DNA of 64,000 nucleotides from Acanthacorydalis orientalis (GCA_034766995.1 CM068318.1:30655603-30719602), one strand, 5' to 3'; numbered from the stretch's first letter, positions 23,162 to 34,143 are shown. Numbers and translations are program-made. The notes: generated from the sequence alone by a model not told the origin.

Positions 23162-23742
23162 CTAGGCAGACAGAAAAATAATTGAGATTTTTATTTTCTG
23201 AATGCTAATCTTAATTTTTTTCCATTGAAAGTATCATTTCATCGTGTTCATGTTAATATTATTTTAAAGTGCATTTTCGGTCTGTATTTTAGTAATATTG
23301 ACTTTGGTTTCATTATTAATTTTGCTTTAAATTGGGTCATTAAATTAAAAATGGAAAGAAGCAAATAAAAACATTTTCTTGTAAGACATTTCTTGAATTT
23401 GAAGCGGGTGGTAAAGTAGGAGAACTTACTGTAGAAATTGCTCATAAAATAAAGATGCTTTAGGTGTGGGTACTGTTAATAAAACATACAGTGTAATTGG
23501 GATTTCAAAATTTTCCTGCTGAAGATGAGACCTTTTAAGATGAAGAAGATCCTGAGAGTTTTTTTTCAGTTCATAACGACCAACTAATAGCGTTATTTGG
23601 ATCAGAATCACGCACAACAATTCGAAAGCTTGTACAAAAGTTAGGCGTTTATCATCCAACAGTTTTGGACCACTTAAAATAACTTAAATTAAAAATATTA
23701 TGAATTTGGTCATAAACCGCAATTATTTTTCTACCAACCTAA
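23162..23742 (+). mobile_element. Short Hsmar1-like mariner, copy 3
   Basis: The ends are CTAGGCAGACAGAAAAATAA and, on the minus strand, TTAGGTTGGTAGAAAAATAA. The leader matches the other copies, including the block CATTTCATCGTGTTCATGTT. An ATG at 23351 opens a frame with many stops that preserves FLEFEAGGKVGELT, SVHNDQLIALFGSESRTTIR and KLVQKLGVYHPTVLDHLK. The catalytic domain is absent: coding sequence stops at HLK and the 3' leader (GAATTTGGTCATAAACCGCA) follows, the same architecture as copies 1, 2, 5 and 8. Confidence 0.85.
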
Positions 23743-23744
23743 TA

Positions 23745-25380
23745 TTTGTAGCACAAAAAAAATATGAGAAAAATTTGTTAAAGAAATAAGTGACACAGCT
23801 GGTGCTCTGAAAACTTTTGAGTTCTGAAATTTTAATTTTGTTTCTTATCAAATCAAAATATAAAAAATATAATGAATCAATTTAAATAACGCATACTGAA
23901 AGATTTTTTGAAATTCTTAAATAGAATAATTTTTTTATTCTCAACTAATGTATCTCTAGAAAACTGAAAAATTTAGATCATTTTTCAGTTTATATTTTAA
24001 TGTTTAACGAATTTATAATTAAAAATTTTTAAAGAGTTTAACTTCTATTTTTAATTTTATTATACAAAAAATCCTGCCTCAAAAATTAATCTTAATTAAA
24101 CTAAACAAGATAAAATTGATGTTGCAATGTAGAAGCTATAAACAGTAAATTGTACCATTACTCATTTAAATTCACTGAGCACACACAATGCTTCATAGTG
24201 TTCCTAAATGAACAAGTACAATGCAAATAAAATTATCAAATGAGCGATAATACTAAAGAGATTAATAATAAATTATGATAAGTAGTATATTATTTTTTAA
24301 TTAATATCACGTAAGACGACAAGAATATTTAACTTTACCGACTTTACTTATTATAGTCCAATATACGTAAAGTTTATAGCTGATAATTTATCTTCTTGTG
24401 TAAAAGCACATGGTTATTACAAGATACGAGATCATTCAACATTCTCTAAAATTACTTCACCCACCAATTTTGACTGACAAACAGCTACGCGAAACGTAAT
24501 ATAATAATATGGAGCACAACCGAAAACGTATAGAATACTACATATACTATAAACTTACTATATGTGTTACATATTATATACCTATCCAAGGGACTATGAG
24601 ATTCATGTAAATGGTTGATTCGCAATTTGCAGTGAATAATAGCCGTTCCTGTTAATAAATCGTTCAATACATAGAGTAATAAGTATGCGCAGGAACGACA
24701 TGCAAAAATAAGTGTTTCTCATCGTAGTTTCAAATAAATAATTAGTTTATTATGTAATCATTAACAGACGTTATTTAACAAAAAGTATCTATGAAATGAC
24801 CACAAATGTTTATAAATAATAAGTATATATTATTTTTTTATTATTTTCAATTGGACTTTATACTATATATCATTTTTTTCCTCAGTAAACCAAATACATC
24901 TATAAAATAACAAATATATAGAATTAATTATATATATTAGATGATTGAAAAGGTCCCATCCGATTTACAGTGAATGGCGTGAAAATCTTCTAATTGTGGA
25001 AACATTGTTACCCATATATTTGCTATAAATTGTTTGAAAAATTATAACAAATGCTGTTATTTAAATACGAGTATATCATAAAATTATAAAATGTGTTGAT
25101 ATTTATTGGTTTATTTAAATATATTTTATTATTATAAAATTTGTTGGTTTAGAGTACGTGGTTATTAAATAAATAATTAAACATTTTGAAAATTATCATG
25201 GGAATATGAATTTACAGTACATTTTATTGTCGATTTTCCGAAAGGGTTAAAGATTTCAGCAACTACAAAAACGATTTCTGAAATGAAGAGGACACTGGTA
25301 TCTATACTGATTTTGACTTATTTGCTGAACCATGATCTGAAAATCCTATTGAGGTTCTTAATAATTTTGTTCAAAATTTA
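23745..25380. other. AT-rich stretch, nothing recognised
   Basis: No element or gene was seen; the small ORFs are not protein-like. Confidence 0.45.
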
Positions 25381-25388
25381 CTATAGAC

Positions 25389-25734
25389 CAGGGGTGGGGA
25401 ACTTTTTTGGCAATAAGAACCACATATACTTTTCATACATTTTTGAATGTTTAAGAACCACAAAAAGATTATTTTAAAATTGTATATATAAATAATAAAA
25501 ATACAACTCTATAGTAGTCCTGCTCACCAAAGCAGAATTTGTTTAATCTCTACTCATTGAAGACTTTATAATCTTCATTTTTTCAGTTAATAGTTTCAAA
25601 TCTAGCTATAGATTACTATTATAGATTATTAATATAAAAGTTTATGAAAAATTACAATGAAACCACATTTTGTCTCGAAAGCCGCACAGAGTAGCTTTGG
25701 GAGCCACTCACGAGCTGCAGTTTGTACAACGTTG
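25389..25734. mobile_element. hAT-type MITE with 8-bp target duplication
   Basis: The sequence CTATAGAC occurs exactly on both sides (25381-25388 and 25735-25742), the 8-bp duplication typical of hAT transposons. The left end CAGGGGTGGGGAACTTTTTT is a classic hAT terminal repeat. The right end, on the minus strand, is CAACGTTGTACAAACTGCAG, a decayed version of it. Inner sequences (CGAAAGCCGCACAGAGTAGC, TTTGGGAGCCACTCACGAGC) resemble the subterminal GCCGCA-rich blocks of widespread hAT MITEs. At 346 bp there is no coding capacity. Confidence 0.8.
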
Positions 25735-25742
25735 CTATAGAC

Positions 25743-26858
25743 AAAGATTTGAATATCGTATCAACTTAGGGTATTTCCGAAATATTTCAAATCAAAAACA
25801 TGTTAAAAATATATAAAGAGTTTCAAGGCTCAACTTTTGGATACCCCATTTACCTTCTGAAAATAATTTAATAGATCATGTGTTAGAGTGTAATTATTTA
25901 CTATAACGGTTGAATAATTATATTCTTTTGGAATGATTTATCACTAGATAAATCTAATATAACAAGGTGATGTTGAAAATTTTAAGATTACTTAAAAGTA
26001 TTGAAGGTACACCAAAGGATGGATTTATTATCAAAATATGCATTCGAATATGTTTGATAAAATTATAAAGAAATAATATTTTTTGAAACAGGTTCTACTG
26101 AGCTACAATAATATTGGCCAAATATTATCAGCAACTGAATCAACTAAAGAAAACTATCCAAAAAAACAACCAGTTTTTGTCAATTTAAAAAGTACGGTTT
26201 TTCAAAAACGGCACACTTTAATGCAACTCACACAGGAAGTAAAGCAGGCAAATTTAAAAAAAATTATATATTCTTTTTTTTCTTAAAATATAAACCCATC
26301 AAATTATAATCTGTTCAGATTGTTACAAAACAGCATTAATTATAAAAAAAAAACATTTTTAAAGCACCTAAAAACGATAATATCTTCTTTCTTTACCAAT
26401 TAAAATTTTAATGTAAGCAAAAGATGAATATAGATTTTGTCAGAATGTCAAAAAAAGTTAAAGAAAACAATATATAATACCTAATTGAATCAAAAATCTT
26501 TAATTTCACATAAACTTATTTTTATAAGACGATATATGATATTGTTTGTAATCAAATAATAGTTTAATGAATAAATCTAATTTTTAGAAATGAATTTGGG
26601 AAAATTAGATCTAAGCTACATTTATTTTTGATCAAAAATATTCAATAATTAATTATTTTGATTATTTCATATTCGAATTTGAATACAAATTTTGTTATCC
26701 TTCAAGCATTAAAATACAGAAAATCGAGTTTGTAAAATTGAATGTTTCTTAAATATATTTACTTCTTATTATATATAATTATCTTTTTTTATGCATAAAC
26801 AAAAAAATGCTCTCAGAGTCCTGTATATGGATTAAAAAAAGTAATGAGGTATAATAAG
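25743..26858. other. AT-rich stretch, nothing recognised
   Basis: No recognised gene. The 67-codon ORF at 26083-26286 has no identifiable motif. Confidence 0.4.
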
Positions 26859-26859
26859 T

Positions 26860-26882
26860 TTATATATATATATATATATATA
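26860..26882. repeat. (TA)n
   Basis: Pure TA repeat. Confidence 0.9.
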
Positions 26883-26939
26883 CATAAAAAAATCAGTTTT
26901 AAAAATTCATTTTTTCTCTACCTTAACGCTCAAAGGATA

Positions 26940-27080
26940 TGATAAAGTAGATATCAAAATAAATATTAGCAACAATATTATTTTTTCATTTTTATTAATG
27001 AACACTTTCTTAACCCCACAAACCACTAATATTTTTTCAGGTAGAAAATGTTCAATAAATTATTATTAATCATTTTCAAT
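26940..27080 (+). repeat. Unclassified interspersed repeat, copy 2
   Basis: Matches the family blocks CCACAAACCACTAATATTTT and GAAAATGTTCAATAAATTAT followed by TATTAATCATTTTCAATTA. The sequence is cut by the Hsmar1-like element that starts at 27085. Confidence 0.4.
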
Positions 27081-27084
27081 TATA

Positions 27085-27652
27085 ATAGGTTGGTAGTAGA
27101 TTAGAAGGAAAATAATTACGGTTTTTTTTCTTAATTAAAACCTTTTTTTTCATTTCATCGTGTTCATGTTAATATCATTTTAAAGTGGATTTTTCGTTGT
27201 GTATTTTGATAAAATTGACTTAAGTTTTGTTATTAATTTTGCTGCAAAATGGGCTATTGAATTAATGATGGAAAAGAAGCAAATAACAGCAATTTTGATG
27301 TATGTGTTCAAAAAGAGTAAAGCAACAGAAACTGCTCGTTAATTAAACGACTCTTTTGGTGTGAGTACTGCTAAGGAAATTACGGTGCAATGGTGGTTCC
27401 AAAAATTTCATACTGGGAACGAGAGCCTTGAAAATGAAAAAGATCGCTGGCGTCCTTCCTCAGTCCATAATGACCAGCTGAAGGCGTTAGTTGAATCAGA
27501 ATCACCCACAACAAATGGAGAGTTTGCACAAAAGTTAGGTTTTAATCACCCAAAAAATCCGAATCACTTAATAGAACGAGGAAAATCAAAAAAGAGAAAA
27601 ATTTACATGATTTGGAAGGTCATAAACTGAAATTATTTTTCCACCAGCCTAA
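27085..27652 (+). mobile_element. Short Hsmar1-like mariner, copy 4 (best preserved)
   Basis: A 568-bp element flanked by TA on both sides, with ends ATAGGTTGGTAG and, on the minus strand, TTAGGCTGGTGGAAAAATAA. The left end carries a small duplication of about 9 bp. It holds the leader, the N-terminal transposase segment and the 3' leader, and no DDD catalytic domain. Confidence 0.88.
27268..27630 (+). pseudogene. N-terminal Hsmar1-like transposase piece
   Basis: From the ATG at 27268 a single frame reads MEKKQITAILMYVFKKSKAT, ETAR, one stop (TAA near 27340), LNDSFGVSTAKEITVQWWFQ, KFHTGNESLENEKDRWRPSS and VHNDQLKALVESESPTTNGE, then FAQKLGFNHP. In Hsmar1-type enzymes (about 340 residues) these 100 or so residues form the paired helix-turn-helix domain that binds the terminal repeats. 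The catalytic half is deleted, after which the frame runs through the 3' leader to a stop at 27630. The product, if ever made, could bind ends but not cut. Only one stop interrupts it, fewer than in any other copy here. Confidence 0.8.
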
Positions 27653-27762
27653 TAGAATACATCATAATATTTCACACATTGCATCAAAATAATCAAAAAA
27701 AATAAATCTTTTTGATAATACTCTCTTCGTCACCATTATGAAAACCAATATATGTTGTCATA

Positions 27763-27769
<7 letters not shown>

Positions 27770-27812
<43 letters not shown>
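27770..27812. repeat. (TA)n
   Basis: Pure TA repeat. Confidence 0.95.
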
Positions 27813-27815
<3 letters not shown>

Positions 27816-27944
27816 AGTGTACTTTGTCCTTCTCAAGTATTTAAATTTTTAATCTTCAGTACTAGCTTCACCATGTGTGCTATTTTAAGGTATAAGTTAA
27901 CTTAAGCATCAGATAAACTCAAATAGCGATACGATATTTTATAA

Positions 27945-28350
27945 TTGAAGGGAGATGGATGCAACATGAATTAACCAAAAATTCCATTGCTCATTGTTTA
28001 ATTATCTCGATTTCTTTGCTTGCAAGGCATAAAAAGAAAAGTTTTTGATGCATATCGGTACCGGCGATGAAAAATGGATTTATTTTGACAACCTGAAACG
28101 CAAGAAATCATGGGTTGATCCTGGGCAACCATCAACGTCGACTCTAAAACGAAACATCCACAATCACAAAATAATGCTCTCTATTTGATGAGATATGAAG
28201 GGCGTCGTGTATTATAAGCTTTTGAAACCGAAGGAACCAATCACCACCGAACCAATAACTATTGGAATGTTGGGTTGATAATTTAATGCAGAAAAGATCA
28301 TCAACTGCACCAATCGACAAAAAGTGATTCTTCTCTATAACTACGTTTCA
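27945..28350 (+). pseudogene. Mariner (mauritiana-like) transposase fragment
   Basis: Plus-strand frames read GRWMQHELTKNSIAH, ARHKKKSF, HRIGTGDEKWIYFDNLKRKK-like sequence, SWVDPGQPSTSTLKRNIHNH, KIMLSI and MKGVVYYKLLKPKEPITTE. This is the segment from the linker through the first catalytic Asp (GDEKW, GAT at 28066-28068) to just before the second. At the second-Asp site the reading is YNYVSHR instead of HDNAPSH, so that Asp is lost, and homology ends there. It resembles the Mos1-like copy at 41714 but is more decayed. Both ends are missing. Confidence 0.75.
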
Positions 28351-28359
28351 CACCGTATA

Positions 28360-28860
28360 ATGAACATAAACCAAATTTGAAATTTTCAAGACAAGTAAGC
28401 AAATTCAACGAATAAATTTAATTAAGAAGAATAAAAGAAGAAAACATTGCTAATAAAAACAAAATAAACCCCATGAAAAATGAAAAAGAAAGTAATGTCT
28501 ACTTAAGAAGAACAATTTTAACTATAAACACTAAAAATCGTCCAAAAAAATTAAAAACTAAAATTATAATCTGTTACACCTACCTAAAGATGGTATATGT
28601 GTCAAAACTAGTAGTGAAGAACAAACATTCAGATAATACACAAACACCAAGACCACCAGAACAACGCACCAACGTGTTGATCACGAATACAAATAGAATT
28701 CGAACATAAATATATCATATATATGTTTCATATCATAAATATATGAATCACATGATTATCGATTTAATTATATCGATGAAGTGGCTCCGTCTAGAATCAT
28801 CATAATAAACTAAATTACGCTAAAAAATTTTCCTATAACAGTAAAAACTAAACAGATATA
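28360..28860. other. A-rich stretch, nothing recognised
   Basis: The 78-codon ORF at 28473-28709 is Lys/Asn/Thr-rich as expected from an A-rich strand; no motif was seen. Confidence 0.4.
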
Positions 28861-28865
28861 CTTGT

Positions 28866-29005
<140 letters not shown>

Positions 29006-29079
29006 TGATAAGTAATTGCATTTTTAATGTATAAATTTTTGTTTTTCTAGCACAAAGTCACAGAATTTATATGTATATA

Positions 29080-29345
29080 ATAGTTCGGCTGCTACTTTTC
29101 AGGAAGCACGCTAAAGGATTAAGGTTTAGTACCAGGAGCAACATGTTATATTCAAGTTGGGTGAAAAATTTAAAGCGTCATGATCCACGGTGCTATACTC
29201 ATTTTTATTATTTTCTTGACAGGAATTCTTTCATCGTATAACGTTTTATTATCCCTCTATAGATTCACGTGCACGTACAGCACGTTCGCTATCCGTTCAC
29301 TGTGACGCACCTATTCTTAGCTTTAGCGCCTCTAGTATCATATAA
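29080..29345. promoter_or_regulatory. GC-richer block, possible regulatory element
   Basis: Complex sequence standing out from its AT-rich flanks. It contains CACGTGCACG near 29269, GTACAGCACGTTCGC and GTGACGCACC. No ORF of interest was found. A regulatory or promoter role is inferred from composition alone. Confidence 0.25.
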
Positions 29346-29649
29346 TAAAAAAGCAAGATGATATCATATTTCTGTAGGACATAAAAAATCCAGCCCGTGT
29401 GTATATATGTCTATCTTCCATAAGGATATATAAAAATAATGAAACATTGGGTAGAGAGCACGACTATTTGAAGGATTCGGAATCGGTAATATGGTAGAAT
29501 TTTCAATTTTCGACAAATACTCGAGATACACGTCATTTTTATTTTTTTTATGGCGCATATTGGTACGTTAATAAATATGTTATTGTGACAATATTAAAAA
29601 TATCAAATAATCTATTGAAGCATAAAAATGACACAAATTCATACGTACG

Positions 29650-29730
<81 letters not shown>
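29650..29730. repeat. (TA)n array
   Basis: TA repeats with one ACATA interruption. Confidence 0.95.
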
Positions 29731-29733
<3 letters not shown>

Positions 29734-29799
29734 ATATAGTCATTTTTTTAAAAAAAAGATTTCGTTTATACTTGTCACGACAATGTACATTTTGTTAAC

Positions 29800-30040
29800 T
29801 GCATTGTCAGTGATGAGAGTCATATGTGTTTTAGTACAATCTGAGACGAAATGCCAGAGCATAGTGTGGATTGTAAAACCATCATCAAGACCCAAGATTC
29901 GTTAGAAAAAAATCCAGAATCAACACTATGCTGATTATCTTTTTTGATACACAGGATGTGATCCATACAAAATTTCTGCCTGAAGGATAAACAGTTAGTA
30001 GGGTATTTCACGGCAAAATTTACCACTGCCAAATATCCTC
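29800..30040 (+). pseudogene. Internal fragment of a mariner transposase
   Basis: Across two frames the plus strand reads ETKCQSIVWIVKPSSRPKIR, a sequence equivalent to KKSRINTMLIIFFDTQDVIH, then TKFLPEGQTVSRVFHGKIYH. This corresponds to the central part of irritans-type mariner transposases (ETK.QS..W, SRPKK.R, FFD..GVVH.EFLPEG.TVN.EYY), between the first and second catalytic Asp. Neither Asp is included, and no ends are visible. The minus-strand ORF 29820-30032 is its shadow. Confidence 0.65.
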
Positions 30041-30116
30041 GTTCAGGATATTTTCTATTTATGGTAATTGTGGGTGAAATGTTTTGACATAAAAAAAATT
30101 AAAACGGAGCAAAGAA

Positions 30117-30210
30117 GTGGTACTCTTGTGCCACAAGAGTATCGCAAGAAGAGAGCAAATGATGTGGTACTCTTGTACCACAAGAATATCGCAAGAAGAG
30201 AGCAAATGAT
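30117..30210. repeat. 47-bp tandem duplication with palindrome
   Basis: Two head-to-tail 47-bp units (30117-30163 and 30164-30210) differ at only two or so positions. Unit 1 contains a perfect 21-bp palindrome centred at 30131 (TACTCTTGTG, C, CACAAGAGTA). In unit 2 the palindrome has two changes. Confidence 0.85.
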
Positions 30211-30239
30211 GTGTGTTAAATTTTATAACATTACAAAAA

Positions 30240-30925
30240 CAATATTGGCCCTGAAATTAAACAGCTATATTTATTTTCCTATGACTGTGCTGGATAAAAT
30301 AAAAACAATACCGTCATCAAATTTTGTTAATCTTAACGGATACAAAACGTTTTGGAAAAAAATATCTGTTTTCCCATAAGAGATCATTCTTTTTTGCCCA
30401 ATGACCGTGATTTTGGAGTTATTAAAAAACTGTACAAAAACATGATCATATATATATTCCAAAGAATACGTTAATTCGGTTTCTTAGTCCAGCATAATAT
30501 CTTCAGTAAAAGAAGAACAAATAGAAGATTTTTGAATTTAAAAATTCTGGCCTCTGTTTTACAAAAAAAAACCTTTTGATCAACTGTATCTTATGGGAGA
30601 AAAGTTCTGAAAGACCAAAAAAACATGTGTTCTTTCGACATACATATGCTTTCAGTATGATTCTTATAAAATTAGGATGGTGAAAACTGAGAAATTCATA
30701 GATGGTTCATCAAAAAACACATTCCAGTTACTAAAACATACTACAGCTATGATGACACTTCTGTTTGCGAAAGCATATGGTTCGAAAATTTCGATAAACT
30801 ATAAAAATATAAACAATTTAAAACAAGTGAAAGTTAGCATCTTGGAGGTACCTATGTCATTTTACATCGAAATATTCAGCTGGTCAACCGAAGAAATAAA
30901 AGAAACTGCTAGAATATAATAGATG
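30240..30925 (+). pseudogene. Decayed transposon-like protein with PNDRDFGVI motif
   Basis: Several plus-strand frames together look like one broken protein: YFPMTVLDKIKTIPSSNF, VNLNGYKTFWKKISV, a sequence near 30385 reading SFLPNDRDFGVIKKLYKN, then protein-like pieces to about 30918 (including MVKTEKFIDGSSKNTFQLLK). The H/RSFLPNDRDFG..K arrangement is familiar from uncharacterised DDE-type transposon proteins common in arthropod genomes, where it lies C-terminal to the catalytic region. I cannot name the superfamily. Stops and frameshifts occur every few dozen codons. It follows directly after the 47-bp duplication, and no terminal repeats were recognised. Confidence 0.35.
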
Positions 30926-30929
30926 ACAA

Positions 30930-31960
30930 ATATGATTATGCATCATAATATTAAGTTATAATCGAGATACATATTTGTGTGCTATAATATAATGTATTTT
31001 AATAAAGAATCATAATAAAAAAAATGTTTCTTAAGCAATTTATTCTGCATTTAATACTATTCTATGCAAAAACACCATAAGTGAAAACAATTTAAAATCA
31101 TTTTTTATATACATTAATGTTTCATAGGACAGTAACTATTAATCAACTTACAAATTAAAGACCAAAAAAACATATTAACAAAGAAAATATTTAAAAAATT
31201 TATTCTTTTTGTGTTACATAGTTTTTATTTATTCATGTAAAATTTTCATTCTGTGACTTATGTAGTTTTTGAAATGACCGATTCAGTTGTTAATCTTACT
31301 CTCTTAAACACTAAAATATATCTTCTACAAAAACTGGTCACGCTCCAAGAATATTCATTTTTTATAGTAGGTACTTATTACATTACTAGTTATTGGAGGT
31401 ACGTGATATCAGAGAAACTAAAAATTATCGAATAGAAATTCTTTAAGATGCTATTTGTGCTGCCTCTATTACTTGTTAATACACGATAGGTACATAAATA
31501 GAACCCAGTAAATTAAGAAAGAGTATTTTTTAAATGCACTCATAAGTCAGTATAATGTACTTAATATATTTTACAAAAGAATAAAAAACCGATATTAATA
31601 ATATATTCGATATACTCATATAATTTAAAAATAAGAGACAATGATTATGTATGAACAATAAAATGATCTTAAATTACACCTTAAAAACATATATAAACAT
31701 TTCTAAAAAGCTAAAATTATAATAAACCACTGTCACTCAAAATTTCTAGTTGAAACTACAAAACTCAGTCATTGTTTGAACATACATATATCATTTACTC
31801 AATTAGTTAGGAAAAAGTGTCCAATATACAAATTAAGGAAGTCAAAAAAAATAAAAGACATATTATTGAGATGATCAAAATTCAATTGTTATTGGATCAA
31901 CTATCTTAGAATGTAAATCTTGTAAAATAATGTACTCCGTGTAAAAAAATCGATATGGTA
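30930..31960. other. AT-rich stretch, nothing recognised
   Basis: No gene or element was seen. Confidence 0.4.
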
Positions 31961-31965
31961 GTAGG

Positions 31966-32912
31966 TTTGATCAAAAAATATCTATACTGCGCGCACAACT
32001 CAGTATTAAGTAAGAGGAGAAGAAACTAGTGACAAATTATGATGTGGCCATCAGTTGTGAGTCGACTTCTGTTCAGTTAGTATCAAAAAAATAAATATTT
32101 CAACAGATATATAACATTTCCTTTGCAAATTTTAAGACGGAACCGATTGAATAGTAGCTCGTTTCTGTGAGATTTTGTTTTAAATTAAAGATTTTGTTTT
32201 AAATGTCTGTTACTATCAGCTCTTCATCTGATGAAAATTACCTATCATCAAGAATTTTTTTGATGATTTCTTCATTATATAATTTCTTCTGTAGAGGCTG
32301 TTTTCGGACGTCCACTATGCGGGCTTACCTCTAAAGTTACACGGCCACATTTAAATTCAGCTGCCCATTTCTTTACGGTTTTATACGAAGGTGCACTATC
32401 ATCTACTACATTTTTCATTTCATTAAAGATTTCGGTTGGCGTTAAGCCTTGTTTATAAAAATGTTATTACTGAATGATATTCAAATTTATTCATTTCAGC
32501 AACGGCACAATCGGAGATTTATTTAAATTGATGTTTACAAAAAACTGCTGCACACATTAGATATAGACTTTGAGGTTATGTATGAAATAGATATCGCTTT
32601 GTAATGCACCACAAATATTTAAAATGTTACCGCCACTTGTTAGTAAGTTCTTTGTAACTTTCTTTTATTTCCAGCACTAAAAATTTTGCAAAAAGATCGC
32701 CGTTTTCAAAATATTAAAGTGAAGAATATTCAAAGGTTGATCTAAGAGGCGATTTCTGAAGAGCTTACAAGGAAAGCTTTCAAAAGTGGAAAAATCGTTG
32801 GCAGCGATTTGTAATTGCTGCATGGAGTTATTTCGAAAAGAACCATTTTAATTAATAATATTTTTGTATAAATAAAGTTTTACGACACTACTCTGTGTAT
32901 TTTTTGATCAAA
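31966..32912 (+). mobile_element. Mariner with TTTGATCAAAAAATA ends, interrupted by another mariner
   Basis: Both terminal repeats are present: TTTGATCAAAAAATA at 31966 and its complement TATTTTTTGATCAAA ending at 32912. The leader matches the copy at 2349 (GAAACTAGTGAC, GCCATCAGT). The N-terminal coding trace (FKTEPIE) lies near 32130. The C-terminal trace follows 32670: LKILQKDRRFQNIK, IQRLI, then in a shifted frame FQKWKNRWQRFVIAAWSYFE at about 32770-32845, the usual mariner ending. Between about 32200 and 32670 the catalytic region is replaced by a fragment of a different mariner in the opposite orientation. Confidence 0.8.
32210..32600 (-). pseudogene. N-terminal fragment of a second mariner, nested
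   Basis: From an ATG at 32494 the minus strand reads MNKFEYHSVITFL and, after a one-base shift, KQGLTPTEIFNEMKNV, VDDSAPSYKTVKKWAAEF, KCGRVTLEVSPHSGRPKTAS and TEEII. This is the paired helix-turn-helix and GRP linker of a mariner transposase, and it differs from the surrounding element. About 35 residues further on it dissolves into stops near IIKKILDD. It sits where the outer element should have its catalytic domain and runs opposite to it, so it is best explained as a nested and later truncated insertion. Confidence 0.7.
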
Positions 32913-33440
32913 CATCGTAACTGTATAATCATACTTAGAGTGTAATGAAAATGACTATTCATTTTGTACGAATAATAAGTAGACCTTCCTGTACTATTGA
33001 GATCTATATAAAGTGATCAGAATATTGATTGCATTCAATTGAAACATATTGTTTTATAAAAATATAATCTATTATATACCCAAAATAAAAAAAGGAACTG
33101 GAATATATAAAGCATCAGCTTAATATAATTATCAAACACTTATTACTATAATACTAATTAATTTCTATTTGATTAATTAATCTAGAACGAAAACCGAATT
33201 TATTTACATTATAAACTTCTCTTACATTTATTAATAGATAGTAATAGTGTCTAATGTACTTTCATATTTTACGTCAATATTATACACAATACAAAAATAT
33301 TAGTTCTTTTCATGAAATATTTAAAATTATTTGAATTCTCATTTATCTTTATTTAATGTTATTCTACTTTTTCAACTTTGATCTATATTAACCACATTGA
33401 AAAAACAGTTTCTATAATACTCGTATTTGAAACTGTACTA
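32913..33440. other. AT-rich stretch, nothing recognised
   Basis: No gene or element was seen. Confidence 0.4.
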
Positions 33441-33509
33441 CCTATTATTTTCTCGTGTGATTTTTATATAAAGAGTTAAGATGTTTAAGCATAGTTATGA
33501 GAAACTTAC

Positions 33510-33660
33510 TATAAAAATTGTGCAATTGTTCACCTAATCGTTTATACAAGCGAGACATCTTTGTGACGTTTACAATATAGTTCCGTAAATCATAACAATA
33601 AAATATTTGTAAAGAAAAAAAATCGTCAAAAAACCAACGCATCTTTAAGAAATATCTCAC
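33510..33660 (-). CDS. Weak candidate coding exon
   Basis: A minus-strand open frame includes LRNYIVNVTKMSRLYKRLGE then QLHNFY. It ends at a consensus splice donor, A|GTAAGTTT, with the intron beginning at 33509. An internal ATG at 33558 would give MSRLYKRLGEQLHNFY. The upstream part (FFDDFFSL) is translated T-rich sequence and probably not coding. No family was recognised, no acceptor is evident, and the frame is short, so this may be coincidence in AT-rich DNA. Confidence 0.15.
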
Positions 33661-33782
33661 AAGAGTTTTACTGCAATTTATCTGACATAGTAATGCTCAG
33701 CTTACAGTAGATGCTTCTCAACGTTTTATCGAATACCATTAAAGCAATGTATTATTTACATATGCACCATCACACAGACTTT

Positions 33783-33784
<2 letters not shown>

Positions 33785-33855
<71 letters not shown>
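33785..33855. repeat. (TA)n array
   Basis: Pure TA repeat. Confidence 0.95.
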
Positions 33856-33856
<1 letters not shown>

Positions 33857-34115
33857 TAGAGTGATCCGCCATCTGCTCGCTGCACTTGCCAACGTGTGGA
33901 GAGGATTCACTCCCCTCCTACAAATAACAGAAATTAACAAATAATACACACAGATAATACGCATAAAATATAGATCATAATTTTTCATTGGAAAACATTT
34001 TCAGTCAATTAGAAAGAAAATTATTCCATCATGCGATTGATAGTAACCAGTCATAACACAGAACACGTGACTAACATCAACCAATCAGAGAACAAATAAA
34101 AATCACAGGAATGGC
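33856..34115. promoter_or_regulatory. Promoter-like block with CACGTG and CCAAT boxes
   Basis: Directly after the (TA)n array comes complex sequence (GTGATCCGCCATCTGCTCGC, CACTTGCCAACGTGTGGAGA). Downstream, AACACGTGAC (E-box CACGTG at 34064-34069) is followed 12 bp later by CCAATCAGAG (CCAAT at 34081-34085). E-box plus CCAAT clusters are common in promoters bound by USF/MITF-type and NF-Y factors. No transcript start can be shown. The link to a gene is inference. Confidence 0.3.
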
Positions 34116-34143
34116 CTCATTATTTTCTTTATAATATAGAAAG

